Positions 1-9,263 of a stretch of DNA of 64,000 bases are shown piece after piece (position 1 is the stretch's first letter; each line of letters starts with the position of its first letter). The stretch lies in the NCBI GenBank assembly GCA_963717955.1, contig CAVQXR010000001.1, positions 682,001 through 746,000 on the forward strand, in the 5' to 3' direction. The position numbers and the translations under genes are program-made. The stretch is from CAVQXR01 sp963717955 (GTDB lineage: Bacteria > Actinomycetota > Thermoleophilia > Gaiellales > Gaiellaceae). Under the pieces are notes generated by a model that did no database searches, had not been told where the DNA came from, and was given only the letters and a program-made list of their open reading frames with translations.

Positions 1-277
1 GGAGGCCGGCCTTGTCGCCGAGGACGAAGAGTCCGTAGGCGCCGAGCCCGATGTAACGCCTGCTGACCGATCGAGACGAGACCCGCGTAGCCGGCGAGGA
101 GGTTCCACATCTGTGCGAGCGCGAGCAGGGTGAGCGCGTCGATGAGCGTGTGGACGACTGCCCGACGACGCCCAGAACGGCACCGTGACGAGGACCGCGA
201 GCGCGGCGATGCCCACGACCGTGCCGGCACGGCTGGCTCGGGTCGTGCCGGACGACCGAGAAGCTGCGCTCGCTCAC
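1..277 (-). CDS. livM: LIV-type ABC transporter permease LivM, N-terminal part (runs off the window)
   Basis: Inner-membrane permease of a branched-chain-amino-acid-type (HAAT family) ABC importer, cut off by the left edge of the window. The GTG start at 277 overlaps the livH stop (GTGA overlap). Reading down the minus strand, the first codons give SERSFSVVR. After a one-base shift near 225 a hydrophobic stretch with TVVGIAALAVLVTVPF appears. At the window edge the frame reads YIGLGAYGLFVLGDKAGL, which matches the conserved IGLGAYG segment of LivM. At least two indels are needed to join these pieces. It is the last visible gene of an operon that starts at 4084. In this context the solute is more likely an aromatic acid than leucine, but that is inference. 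Confidence 0.7.
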   Translation of the reverse strand, partial: MSERSFSVVRHDPSQPCRHGRGHRRARGPRHGAVLGVVGQSSTRSSTRSPCSRSHRCGTSSPATRVSSRSVSRRYIGLGAYGLFVLGDKAGL

Positions 278-1168
278 GACGCCGCCGATCGAGCGAAGAG
301 GCCCGTCGGCCGCATCGGCGAGCACGGCGAGAAAGACGAGGTGACCTGCGAGGATGCCGCCCCAGCCGGGAGAGATCCCCGCGCTGAACGCGATCTGGGT
401 GCCGACCGTCTGGGCAACGCCGAGGACGATGCCCCCGACGAGCGTGCCCCAGAGCGAGCCGAGCCCGCCGATGATCACCGCCTCGAACGCGAAGATCAGC
501 CGTACCGGCCCGTCGCTCGGGCGCGAACGTCGTCCTCATGCCGAAGAAGACCCCGGCGAGCGCGACCGTCGCGAGGGCGATGCGCCATGGCGAGCGCGTA
601 GACGCGACGATGGTCGATGCCCATCAGCTCGGCCGTGCGCCGGTCGTCGGCGGTGGCCCGCATGGCGCGCCCGAGCCGCGTCCTGCCGATCAGACAGCTG
701 GAGGCTCCCGAGGAGACGCGACGCTGACGAGGAACGTGAGCAGCGGGAACCAGCCGACCGAGAGCTCGTCGGTGACGCGGATCGAGTCGGTCTCGATCGA
801 GCCGGCGTCGATGCCTCGAGAGTCCGCCGAGAACGTCTCGAGCAGGACGTTCTGCAGGATGATCGCGATCCCGAACGTGACGAGCAGCGGCGGGAGCTCG
901 CCGCTCTCGAGCGTGCGGTTCAGCACCGCGTACTGGAGCACGTAGCCGATCAGGAACATCGCCGGGACGACGAGGACGAGCCCGACCCACGGGCTGAACC
1001 CGCGGCGTCGACGACGGCGACGACGAGGAACGCGGCGAGGATGCTGAGGTCGCCGTGAGCGAGGTTCACGAGGCGCATGACGCCGAACACGAGCGAGAGC
1101 CCGGCCGCGAAGAGGGCGTAGAGCCCTCCGAGCAGGATCCCCTGAACGATCGCGTTGACCCAGGTCAG
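274..1168 (-). CDS. livH: LIV-type ABC transporter permease LivH (frameshifted)
   Basis: Inner-membrane permease partner of LivM. Homology can be read in pieces on the minus strand: TWVNAIVQGILLGGLYALFA just after about 1168, then VMRLVNLAHGDLSILAAF. Next comes a frame with LPPLLVTFGIAIILQNVLLE (about 890-840), then RTRLGRAMRATADDRRTAEL with LMGIDHRRVYALA (about 690-590), the typical cytoplasmic loop. The end, MRPTGLFARSAAS, stops at 274. The pieces lie in three or more frames, so about four indels interrupt the gene. The start is uncertain: the first homologous codon is a CTG at 1168, 18 bases after the livF stop. I treat it as one gene damaged by sequencing error rather than a pseudogene, because every transmembrane block is present and in order. 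Confidence 0.75.
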
Positions 1169-1185
1169 TCGACAGTCGAGCGCTT

Positions 1186-1889
1186 CTACGCAGTCCCGAA
1201 GTACGCGGTCGTGATCTGCTCGCGGCTCAGCTCGCCGGCGCGCCCCTGGAGCGAGACGCGGCCCTCGAGCAGGCAGTAGACGCGATCGGCCGCCTGGATC
1301 GCCTGGCCGACGTCCTGCTCGACGAGCAGGATCGTCGTCCCCGCCTCGACGATCGCCGGGATCGTCTCGTAGAGCTGCTTCACGACGACCGGCGCGAGGC
1401 CGAGCGAGACCTCGTCGAGCAGGAGGAGCCGTGGATTGGCCATCAGCGCGCGTCCGATCGCGAGCGCCTGCTGCTCGCCGCCCGAGAGCGTCGCTCCCGA
1501 GCGACGGGCGAGTGGGGCGAGCAGCGGGAACAGCTCGTAGACCTGCGGGACGCCCCAGCGACCCGGGCGCCGGCGGTACGCAGCCGATCAGGAGATTCTC
1601 CTCGACGGAGAGGCTCGGGAAGATGCGCCGGCCTTCCGGCACGAGCGAGATGCCGAGCTCGACCCGCGCGTGCGGCGGGAGCCGGCCGATCTCCTCGCCG
1701 TCGAACCGAACCTCCCCGGACGTGACGGGGACGCTGCCGGCGACTGCCCCGAGCAGCGTCGACTTGCCGGCACCGTTCGCGCCGATGATCGCGAGCGTCT
1801 CGCCCTCGTCGACCTCGCAGGCTGACGCCGAAGAGCGCCTGGAAGTCCCCGTAGAAGCCGTCGATGCCCTCGAGGCGGAGCAGCGTCAA
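1186..1889 (-). CDS. livF: LIV-type ABC transporter ATPase LivF (frameshifted)
   Basis: Cytoplasmic ATP-binding subunit of the HAAT-type importer. The TTG start at 1889 overlaps the livG stop (TTGA). The N-terminus reads MTLLRLEGIDGFYGDFQALF, followed after an indel near 1817 by the Walker A region (IIGANGAGKSTLL). LVPEGRRIFPSLSVEENLLI is the LivF-specific block after Walker A. After a second indel near 1580 come the signature LSGGEQQALAIGRAL and the Walker B region LLLLDEVSLGLAPVVV. The protein ends ITTAYFGTA at 1186. Apart from the two indels all ATPase motifs are intact and the length fits the family (about 234 residues). Confidence 0.85.
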
Positions 1890-2613
1890 GGGGCGTCCGC
1901 TCCGAGGTAGACGTCGCGGACCTCGGGGCTGGCCATGACCGCCTGGGGTCGCCCTCGATCACCTTGCGGCCGAAGTCGAGCGCGACGAGGCGGTCGACGA
2001 CGCGGAGCAGGGCGTGGACGATGTGCTCGATCCAGACGACCGCGATGCCGCGGGAGCGGACCTGCCGGATCGTGCTCGACGAGCTCGTGTACCTCGTGCT
2101 CGGCGAGCCCGCCCGCGACCTCGTCGAGCAGCAGGACCTGCGGGTCGGTCGCGAGCGCCCGCGCGAGCTCGAGCCGCTTGCGCTCGAGCAGGGTCAGCGC
2201 CCCGGCGAGCGCGTTCGCCCTGCCGAGCAGAGCGCGGTCGTCTCGAGCGCGGCGATCGCGCCTGCCGTCGGCGTCTCGTCGGAGCGGAGCCGGCCGTAGC
2301 TCGCCCCGACGAGGACGTTCTCGAAGACGGTCATGCCCCCGAACGGCCGCGGGATCTGGAACGTTCGCGCGATCCCCATCTCCGAGAGGCGGTGGGCCGA
2401 TACGCGGGTCACGTCCCGGCCGCGGAAGAGGATCTCGCCCGCGTCCGGGCGCAGGCTCCCCGCGATCAGGTTGAGCATCGTGGTCTTCCCGGCGCCGTTC
2501 GGCCCGACGACGCCGAGGGCCTCGCCCTCCTCGACGCGGAGGTCGAGGCCCTGGATCACCCTCAGCGAGCCGAACGACTTCGAGACGCCCCTGAGCTCGA
2601 CCACCGCCTCCAT
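1886..2613 (-). CDS. livG: LIV-type ABC transporter ATPase LivG (frameshifted in the C-terminal half)
   Basis: Second ATP-binding subunit of the importer. The ATG at 2613 opens with MEAVVELRGVSKSFGSLRVI. Walker A is VVGPNGAGKTTMLNL, followed by the LivG-type block MGIARTFQIPRPFGGMTVFE. After an indel near 2210 the frame continues ERKRLELARALATDPQVLLL with DEVAGGL (Walker B). Further shifts occur before the C-terminus MASPEVRDVYLGADAP, which stops at 1886 inside the livF start. At least three indels are needed. It lies 29 bases downstream of the binding-protein gene and is translationally coupled to livF. Confidence 0.85.
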
Positions 2614-2642
2614 CCGGGTCTCACCGAGCGATCAGCCCGCCA

Positions 2643-4084
2643 TCACGAGCCCGGGATCGGCTGGAGCGTCCCGACGGTCGGCACGTCGGGAAGAGCGATG
2701 TTCGAGACGACCGCGAGGTCGTACGCGAACTCGCCGCTGCCGGTGACCCACTGACCGCCGACGAGCTCCCATCTTGGCGACGTTCGCCGTGGGGCCGCTG
2801 CCCCACTGCACGTGACCGGCCACCGTGTCGAGGTTCGTCGCCGCGATCGCATCACGGACGGCGGCGGGATCGTCGATGTCGGCCGTTCGCTTGAGCGCGT
2901 CGGTCGGCGACCTCGAAGACGGCGTGCGACGTAGCCGAGCGGCTGCGTCCACTGCTTCCCGGTCGCGGCTCGTCCACGCATCCGCGAGCTCCTGGGACGT
3001 CTGCCCGGTGAGCGACGAGGCGACCGGGAAGGTCGGGTGCCACCACACCTCGCTCGACAGGCCCTCGCCGAGGTCCGCCCCGAGCGCGTCGACCGAGGCG
3101 GGGAAGAGGAGCGCCTTGCCGACCGTGACGATCTTCGGATGGAAGTCCTGCTGCGCGGCCTGCGTCCAGAAGGTCGTGAAGTCGGGCGGCACCGGCACGC
3201 CGGTCACGATCTCGACGCCCTCCGACTTGAACTGGGAGATCTGCGCGCTGAAGTCGTCGGTGCCGGTCTCGAACCGGCCCGGGTCGACGAGCGTGTACCC
3301 CGCTTCCGCGAGCGGCGGCGGGAAGCCGAGGGGGCCGCCCCAGGCGTTGCCGTCGCCGTCGTTCGGGAAGAGCGCCCCGACGACCTTGTTCGTCTCGACC
3401 TGGCTCCACAGGTCGAGGAAGATCGCGATGATGTCCTCGAGCCCCCAGAAGAAGTGCCACTGCCACTCGAAGCTCGCCTCGAGCAGGGTCGCCACGTTGT
3501 CGGGCGTCGGCACCTCCGTCCGGAAGAACCAGGGCTGCCACGGGCAGACGCTGGAGAGGCAGGGCACGCCGTTCGCCTCGCACGTGTCGCCCACGGGATT
3601 CGTCGTCTCGGGAGTCGCGCCTGGAATGACCAGATCGACGCTCGCCGTCGATCAGCTCCTGTGCCACCTCCGCCGCCCGGGTCGGGTCGGACTGGGTGTC
3701 CTTGAGCTCGATCTCGATCGGGTGCACGATGCCGGCGACGTCGAGCCCGTCCGCGAGCACGGTCTGCATCTCGCCGACGATGTAGCTGTCGGCCTCGCCG
3801 AACGGCGCTAGCGGGCCGGTCTGCGGGCTGACGAGCCCGATCTTGATCGGCCGACCGCTCGAGGTGGCGCCGCCCGTCGTCGCGGGGGCCTCCGCTGCCG
3901 CGCCCGTGTCGGCAGCGGTCGTCGCCGCCGGGGTCGTCTCCTCGTCTCCGCCGCCGCACGCTGCGAGGACGGGCGTGAGGCCGGCGGCGAGCCCTGCCGC
4001 GCCGGCGAGCTTCATGAAGTTCCGGCGGGTGAGCCGGGCCGTGAACAGATTGTCGCTGACCGGTCGTTGATCGTCCTTGCTCAT
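2643..4084 (-). CDS. LIV-type ABC transporter substrate-binding protein, Tat-exported lipoprotein (frameshifted)
   Basis: Extracytoplasmic binding protein of the importer. The ATG at 4084 follows a good ribosome site (AGGAGGGG, 6 bases away). The N-terminus carries a twin-arginine signal with a lipobox: LTRRNFMKLAGAAGLAAG, then LAACGGGDEE, where the Cys is the likely lipidation site. An Ala/Thr-rich linker follows. The mature domain starts near IKIGLVSPQTGPLAPFGEAD, typical of periplasmic-binding type 1 proteins. An indel near 3650 moves to a frame with DTCEANGVPCLSSVCPWQPW, and another near 2950 leads to the C-terminus PTVGTLQPIPGS. First gene of the operon binding protein-livG-livF-livH-livM. 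Ligand unknown; an aromatic or aryl-acid substrate is likely from context only. Confidence 0.85.
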
Positions 4085-4184
4085 CTTCCCCTCCTGAGTC
4101 GGTGCTGCTTGTCCACGCGCGTTTCGATGCAGGACGCCGACGTGAAGGCCCCGGTCCGGCCGGGGCATCCCGCGCCGAGAGGCG

Positions 4185-4197
4185 CGATCGTACAACC
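4185..4197. promoter_or_regulatory. CGATCGTA-type motif upstream of the ABC transporter operon
   Basis: The sequence CGATCGTACAACC lies 101 bases upstream of the binding-protein start, in the otherwise featureless gap 4085-4232. It resembles CGATCGTATA motifs near 43572, 45318 and 60698. A GntR operator is possible, but this is the weakest member because the TATA core reads TACA. Confidence 0.25.
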
Positions 4198-4232
4198 GGC
4201 GCCCGCGTCCTGCTGAGCCGGAACCGGCCCGC

Positions 4233-4507
4233 TCACAGGAACCTCGCGGCCTGCTCGCACTCCTCGTCTGTCCCGGGTTCGAGCCGCTCGGTCGGGCCCA
4301 TCGAGATCGCGAGATGGAGCGGGTAGGTGCCCGGCGCGGCGCCGTGCCCTTGGCTGATCTTCACGGCAGCGCCCAGAAGAAGTAGTCCATCGGCAGCGGG
4401 CCGTCCGGCTCGCTGCACGCCTGGAAGCCGAGGTAGTGGTCGCCGCGGGTCGTGACCCTCGAGCCGTAGCGGACCGCGAGCACCTCCCAGGCGGCGCCTG
4501 TCGTCAT
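4233..4507 (-). pseudogene. Remnant of an MBL-fold hydrolase N-terminus (AHL-lactonase-like)
   Basis: From an ATG at 4507 the minus strand codes for 48 residues, including EVLAVRYGSRVTTRGDHYLG and PDGPLPMDYFFWALP, then stops. This matches the first 45-50 residues of the N-acyl-homoserine-lactonase-like metallo-beta-lactamase family. Those proteins normally continue into a strand and the HxHxDH zinc motif, which is absent here. After a frame change the sequence stays open to 4233 (TYPLHLAISMGPTERLEPG) without recognisable homology. I read it as a truncated gene. Family assignment is from memory of the motif and is only moderately sure. Confidence 0.4.
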
Positions 4508-4584
4508 CCGGACAGCCTAGTAGGGTTGCGCTCTGCGTACGAGCGTGCGCTGGACGAACACAAGAGACCAACACAAGAGACCGG

Positions 4585-4880
4585 GTGGCGCTCAGAGGGA
4601 TCGAAGGCAAGATGGCCGTCGTCGCCGGCGCCTGCAGCGGCATCGGCGCCCGACCGGCGCGGCGGCACTCCGAGGAGGGGGCGAGCGTGGTCGCCGCGGG
4701 CGTCGACTTCGCTGTTGCTGCCGAGCGGACGTCACGATCGTTGCCCCGCCCGGGGCTGCGGTGGTTGCGGACGTCTCGAGCGAGGACTTCACGATGGTGC
4801 TCGCCGACCGGGCGGCCCGCGAGCGCGGGCGGGAGCATTCTCGGCCCCGCGACGCCCACCGACCTGCTGGGGGGAAGGAG
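4585..4880 (+). pseudogene. Degenerate short-chain dehydrogenase (SDR) remnant
   Basis: A GTG at 4585 opens VALRGIEGKMAVVAGACSG followed by IGARPARRHSEEGASVVAAG. This is an SDR N-terminus with the Gly-rich cofactor loop (AGACSGIGA). After about 40 residues it shifts frame to VVADVSSEDFTMVLADRAA, another SDR-like segment, and then fades out (GGSILGPATPTDLLGG). The NNAG, SxnYxxxK and C-terminal parts are missing. Just before it a 13-base direct repeat (AACACAAGAGACC) occurs twice at about 4557-4582. The piece lies directly before the hydrolase gene, so automatic starts for that gene may wrongly run into it. Confidence 0.45.
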
Positions 4881-5690
4881 CTGAGCACCGGGGGCGCGAC
4901 GTTCGTGATCGTGCACGGCGCCTGGGGCGGCGGCTGGGAATGGGCCGCGGTCGCGCGGGAGCTTCGCCGGCTGGGGCACGAGGTCTTCACCCCGACGTTG
5001 ACCGGAACGGGCGAGCGCGCCCATCTGGGCGGCGCCGGCGTGGGGCTGGCGACGCACGTCGAGGACGTCGTCTCCGTGCTCGAGCTCGAGGATCTCCACG
5101 ACGTGGTGCTGTGCGGCGCGAGCTACGGAGGCATGCCGGTCACCGGCGCGGCAGACCGCGCCGCCGGGCGAATCCGGCTCGTCGTGTACATCGACGCTCT
5201 CGTGCCCCTCGACGGCCAATCGGCTCTGGATCTTCTCCCCGCAGCCTTCGGTGACCTGGCACGCGCGGCCGCCGAGATCGGCGACGGCTGGAGGGTGCCG
5301 ATCCCGCCGGAGCTCCTGCCGCCGGCGGGCTGGGTCTCCGAGGAGGAGCGGGAGCGCTACGCCGCACGCCTCCGCGACCAGCCGCTCGCGACCTTCGCGG
5401 AGCCCGTCACGCTGAGCGGCGCGATCGACCGGCTTCCGCGCGCCTTCGTCCGGTGTACCCACGGCGACCTGGATGCAGAGCTGGGCGCCGACCCCATCGA
5501 GCCGATGGCCGTCCGGGCCCGGGCCGAGGGTTGGGCCTACCGCGAGCTGGCCGCACCGCACGATCCTCAGCTGTGCGACCCGGCCGCGACGGCCGCCGTC
5601 CTCCATGCGCTAACGGTCAGTGCCCTCGGCCTTGAAAGCCCGGGCCGCCGTGTCTATCGTCCGGGAACAACCCTCCGGAAGGAATCCTGA
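4881..5690 (+). CDS. Alpha/beta hydrolase, salicylate-esterase/EstC-like
   Basis: Cytoplasmic esterase of the alpha/beta-hydrolase fold. The family's N-terminal strand is clear: TFVIVHGAWGGGWEW, with HG as oxyanion residues. TLTGTGERAHLGGAGVGL and the nucleophile elbow CGASYGGMPV (Ser) follow, and His in APHDPQLCDP near the end is the likely catalytic base. Homology starts at about 4890. The nearest in-frame codon giving a normal N-terminus (STGGATFVIVHG) is a CTG at 4881 just after GGAAGGAG. An ATG at 4794 is in frame but lies in SDR-like debris, and a GTG at 4905 is also possible. The stop overlaps the ATG of the next gene (TGATG). Likely substrate an aryl or lactone ester; not determinable. 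Confidence 0.8.
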   Translation: MSTGGATFVIVHGAWGGGWEWAAVARELRRLGHEVFTPTLTGTGERAHLGGAGVGLATHVEDVVSVLELEDLHDVVLCGASYGGMPVTGAADRAAGRIRLVVYIDALVPLDGQSALDLLPAAFGDLARAAAEIGDGWRVPIPPELLPPAGWVSEEERERYAARLRDQPLATFAEPVTLSGAIDRLPRAFVRCTHGDLDAELGADPIEPMAVRARAEGWAYRELAAPHDPQLCDPAATAAVLHALTVSALGLESPGRRVYRPGTTLRKES

Positions 5691-7060
5691 TGGACATCGC
5701 CTCTCGTGGTGCGACCCGTGCGGTCGACTGGGAGCAGCGGATCGACTTCGCGCGACTGCGGCGGGACCGGTTCGAGCTCGCCCAGTCCGCCCTCCGCGAC
5801 TCGGAGCTCGGAGCCCTGCTGCTCTTCGACCCGAACAACATCCGCTACGTCACGAGCACGCACATCGGAGAGTGGGCCCGCGACAAGAATGCGCGCTACG
5901 TCTTTCTCCCCAGGGAGGGCGACCCGATCCTCTGGGACTTCGGGTCGGCCGCGAAGCACCACCGGCTCTACGCGCCGTGGTTCCCGGAGGAGAGCTGGCA
6001 GGCCGGCGTCACGAGCATGCGCGGCGCGATGCCCGACGAGACCGGGGTGCCGGACGCCCTCGGGAAGCGGATCGCAGACCAGATGCGAGACCACGGGGTC
6101 GAGGGCGAGCAGCTCGGCATCGACGTCACCGACATGGTCACGCTCGCGGCTCTCCACCGCCACGGCGTCGCCACGACCGACGCCCAGCGCGTGATGCTCC
6201 AGGCGCGGAAGCTCAAGACCGCCGAGGAGCTCGCCCTCCTCGACCACGCGGCCGCGATCGTCGACGCCGCCTACGAGGAGATCTACCGCCGGCTGCGGCC
6301 CGGCGTGTGCGAGCACGAGCTCGTGGCCGAGGCGATGAAGGTCCTGTTCGAGCTCGGCTCGGAGCAGGTCGAGGCGATCAACGCCGTCTCGGGCGACCGG
6401 TGCAACCCGCATCCGCACGTCTTCGCCGACCGCCTGCTCCGCCCGGGAGACCAGGCGTTCTTCGACATCATCCACTCGTTCATGGGGTATCGCACCTGCT
6501 ACTACCGGACGTTCAGCGTCGGCTACTCGACGCCGGCGCAGCTCGACGCCTACAGGCAGTGCCGCGAGTGGCTCGACATGGCGATCGAGCTCGTGCGGCC
6601 GGGCATGACCACCGACCGGATCGCCGAGGTGTGGCCGACGGCCGCGGAGCTCGGGTTCCCGAGCGAGGAGTCGTGCTTCGGCCTCCAGTTCGGGCACGGG
6701 CTCGGGGTCGCGCTGTACGAGTACCCGATGATCTCCCGGCTCCACTCGCTCGAGCACCCGGTGGAGCTCGAGGCCGGCATGGTGTTCGCGCTCGAGACCT
6801 ACTGTCCGGCGACGGACGGGTACTCGGCCGCGCGCATCGAGGAGGAGGTCGTCGTCACGCCGACCGGGAACAAGGTGATCACGAAGTTCCCGGCCGACGA
6901 GCTGCTCGTCGCCGGGCGCGTCTACGTTCGCGGCGCCGACTTCCCCGAGTCGCCGCGGACGAACGTGGCGCCCCTCAGGGCGGCGGACACGGTCGTCGAC
7001 GGGCAGGTCGTCGGCGTCGAGGCGACAGCGGCGGCGAGCCCCTCCGGCGGCGAGCACTAG
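5690..7060 (+). CDS. M24 (pita-bread) metallopeptidase-like protein lacking one metal ligand
   Basis: 456-residue protein of the creatinase / Xaa-Pro dipeptidase superfamily. The creatinase-like N-terminal domain (about 1-190) includes LLLFDPNNIRYVTSTHIGEW. The C-terminal domain has QARKLKTAEELALLDHAAAI, GDQAFFDIIHSFMGYRTCYY, FGHGLGVALYEYP, GMVFALETYCP and ARIEEEVVVT. The usual five ligands are D, D, H, E, E. The first Asp, the His and both Glu can be seen, but the second Asp (normally in SDITRTF) is replaced by Cys in YRTCYYRTF. It may therefore be a lyase or other non-peptidase member, like DddP or creatinase relatives. Preceded by GGAAGGAA and coupled to the hydrolase upstream. Confidence 0.85.
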   Translation: MDIASRGATRAVDWEQRIDFARLRRDRFELAQSALRDSELGALLLFDPNNIRYVTSTHIGEWARDKNARYVFLPREGDPILWDFGSAAKHHRLYAPWFPEESWQAGVTSMRGAMPDETGVPDALGKRIADQMRDHGVEGEQLGIDVTDMVTLAALHRHGVATTDAQRVMLQARKLKTAEELALLDHAAAIVDAAYEEIYRRLRPGVCEHELVAEAMKVLFELGSEQVEAINAVSGDRCNPHPHVFADRLLRPGDQAFFDIIHSFMGYRTCYYRTFSVGYSTPAQLDAYRQCREWLDMAIELVRPGMTTDRIAEVWPTAAELGFPSEESCFGLQFGHGLGVALYEYPMISRLHSLEHPVELEAGMVFALETYCPATDGYSAARIEEEVVVTPTGNKVITKFPADELLVAGRVYVRGADFPESPRTNVAPLRAADTVVDGQVVGVEATAAASPSGGEH

Positions 7061-7076
7061 GCCGGGGGTCGTCGAG

Positions 7077-7949
7077 ATGGACGTCTCGCTGATCGGGCTC
7101 GGCAACATGGGCGTGCCCATCGCCGAGCGCATCCTGGCGGCAGGGCACACGCTGACCGTCTACAACCGCACGCCGGGGAAGAGCGCGGCACTCGAGGCGC
7201 TGGGAGCGCGAACCGCGACGGAGCTTGCCGGGCTCCTGACCGAGGCGCCCGTCTGCTTCACCGTGCTGTCCGACGACGCCGCGCTCGAAGCGGTCACGAC
7301 CGGTGAGGGAGGCCTGTTCCCGGGAGCGCGACCCGGGTCGATCCTGATCGACATGGGCACGATCTCGCCGGTCGCGTCGGCGCGCGTGGCGGCGGCTGCC
7401 GAGCGGGCGGGCGTCCACTTCCTGCGGGCGCCGGTGAGCGGGAACCCCTCCGTGGTCAGGGCCGGGAACCTGACGATCGTCGTCTCCGGCCCGGCCGAGG
7501 CCCTCGACCGCGTCCGCGAGCTGCTGCTCGCGATCGGGCCCAACGTCTACCACGTCGGGGACGGAGAGCAGGCGCGGGTCGTGAAGCTCGCCCTGCAGGT
7601 GGTGATCGGCGGCACGGCCGAGCTGCTCGCCGAGGCGATCGCCCTCGGCGAGGCCGGCGGCGTCGACCGGGGAACGCTCCTCGAGGTGCTCGTCAACTCC
7701 GCGGTCGGGTCGCCGTTCGTCAAGTACAAGACGGCGGCGCTCGTCGCCCGGGACTACTCCGCGACGTTCACGACGGCGATGATGCTGAAGGATGTCGAAC
7801 TCGTCCTCTCCGCGGCCGGCAGCGCGGGCGTCCCGCTGCCGCTCGTCGAGGCGCTGAAGGGGATAGTGGAGACGACGATCGCCGACGGACACGCGGACAA
7901 GGACCTGATGGCGTTGCTGCTGTCGCGAGAGCTCCGGGGACCCGGATGA
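7077..7949 (+). CDS. NAD(P)-dependent beta-hydroxyacid dehydrogenase (HIBADH/GlxR family)
   Basis: Soluble oxidoreductase that would oxidise a 3-hydroxy acid or reduce a tartronate-semialdehyde-like compound. The N-terminal Rossmann motif is VSLIGLGNMGVPIAERILAA with VYNRTPGKSAALEALGA (NADP-type Arg after the second strand). The substrate-binding block is APVSGNPSVVRAGNLTIVVS, slightly altered from the usual APVSGG. The catalytic Lys lies in VVKLALQVV, where the family usually has KxxNN. The C-terminal helical domain ends KDLMALLLSRELRGPG. 290 residues is normal. It starts 17 bases after the M24 gene and is probably cotranscribed with it. Substrate unknown. Confidence 0.9.
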   Translation: MDVSLIGLGNMGVPIAERILAAGHTLTVYNRTPGKSAALEALGARTATELAGLLTEAPVCFTVLSDDAALEAVTTGEGGLFPGARPGSILIDMGTISPVASARVAAAAERAGVHFLRAPVSGNPSVVRAGNLTIVVSGPAEALDRVRELLLAIGPNVYHVGDGEQARVVKLALQVVIGGTAELLAEAIALGEAGGVDRGTLLEVLVNSAVGSPFVKYKTAALVARDYSATFTTAMMLKDVELVLSAAGSAGVPLPLVEALKGIVETTIADGHADKDLMALLLSRELRGPG

Positions 7950-8030
7950 GCGACTGAGCAGCCGTCCGCAGGTGAGCTCGCCGGGCGGGTCGCGGTCGTG
8001 CCGGGGCGGCGGCGGGCCGGCAGGGACCGC

Positions 8031-9263
8031 TCAGCGCGGCTTCTCGGCATGCGAGACGGGCGCGAGACCCCGGCGGGGCGCGACTGCGAGCAGCACGCCG
8101 AGCGCCGCCACCGCGGCGCCGGCGAGGACGGCCGCCATCGTGACCGAGGGCTCGAGCGCGATCGCGCTCACGACCGCGCCCGCGATCGCTCCGAGGCCGG
8201 CCTGGGCGGTGCCGATCACCCCTGCGGCCGCTCCCGCCGCGTGCGGGAACGGCGTGAGCGCGAGCGCCGTCGAGGTCGGCAGGATCGCGCCGACGCTCGA
8301 GACGACGACGAACAGCGGCACGAGCAGGCCGAAGAGGCCGCCCACGTCAGCGACCGCGACGCCGAGGAGCACGAGCGACGCGGCCGCCTGCACGATCAGG
8401 CCGCGCCGCAGGACCGTCTCGACGCCGACGCGTCCGACGAGGAGCCCGACGATCTGGGAGACGGCGACCAGGCCGAGGGCGTTCGCGCCGAACACGAAGC
8501 CGAACGACTGGGGAGAGACGCCGTACTGCTCGATGACGACGGCGGGCGACGAGGCGATGTAGGCGATCAAGGCGGCGATCGCGAGCGAGCCAGCGCCCGT
8601 GTTGGCGAGGAAAGCCCGGTTCCCGAGGATCGCGCGATGGGAGCTGACGGCGTCTCGGAAGCCTCCGGCCCGACGGCGTTCGGGCGGCAACGTCTCCGGA
8701 AGCCAGAGCACGGCCGCGAGGCAGGCGGCGCCGTAGACCCCGAGCGTGACGAAGATCCCCTGCCAGCCGGCGATCGGCAGGATCTGCCCGCCGAGGAGCG
8801 GCGCCACGATCGGGGCGACCCCGAACACGAGCATGAGCAGGGTGAAGAACCTGGCCGCGTCGGCACCGGTGAAGAGATCCCGCACGATTGCCCGCGCGAT
8901 GACGATCCCGGCGCACCCGCCGAACCCCTGGAGCAGGCGCAGCCCGATGAGCGTCTCGACCGAGGGCGCGAAGGCGCACGCGAACGATGCGACGACGTAC
9001 AGCGAGACGCCCGCGAGCAGCGGCCGCCGTCGGCCGTGGATGTCCGAGAGCCGGCCGTAGAGGACCTGGCCCGCCGCGAGGCCGACCATGTAGGTCGAGA
9101 GCGAGAGCTGGACGGAGCCGACGCTCGTGTCGAAGTGACTCGCGACCGCTGGGAACGCCGGCAGGTACAGGTCGACGGAGATCGGCGCGAACGCGGTCAG
9201 CGCGCCGAGCACGGCGGCGAGCGCGCGCCGGGACCGGCCGCCGGGGCGTGGGGCGGCGGTCAG
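8031..9263 (-). CDS. MFS drug/aromatic exporter, Bcr/CflA type
   Basis: Inner-membrane proton antiporter with 12 predicted helices. The family signature is strong: APISVDLYLPAFPAVASHFD in helix 1, GQVLYGRLSDIHGRRRPLL (motif A) after helix 2, FGGCAGIVIARAIVRDLF in helix 4-5, and ETLPPERRR in the central loop. The start is unclear. The frame is open to a GTG at 9407 inside the peroxiredoxin remnant, while homology begins just before RRALAAVLGALTAF. A CTG at 9263 overlaps the remnant's stop codon (CTGA), and a GTG at 9212 would give a short N-terminus. Probably exports toxic aromatics or intermediates, a guess from context. Confidence 0.85.
   Translation of the reverse strand: MTAAPRPGGRSRRALAAVLGALTAFAPISVDLYLPAFPAVASHFDTSVGSVQLSLSTYMVGLAAGQVLYGRLSDIHGRRRPLLAGVSLYVVASFACAFAPSVETLIGLRLLQGFGGCAGIVIARAIVRDLFTGADAARFFTLLMLVFGVAPIVAPLLGGQILPIAGWQGIFVTLGVYGAACLAAVLWLPETLPPERRRAGGFRDAVSSHRAILGNRAFLANTGAGSLAIAALIAYIASSPAVVIEQYGVSPQSFGFVFGANALGLVAVSQIVGLLVGRVGVETVLRRGLIVQAAASLVLLGVAVADVGGLFGLLVPLFVVVSSVGAILPTSTALALTPFPHAAGAAAGVIGTAQAGLGAIAGAVVSAIALEPSVTMAAVLAGAAVAALGVLLAVAPRRGLAPVSHAEKPR

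Noticed and set aside
4233..5606. 457-codon minus-strand open frame
   Set aside because: It is the antisense shadow of the alpha/beta hydrolase. No protein motifs, and the plus-strand gene is clear.
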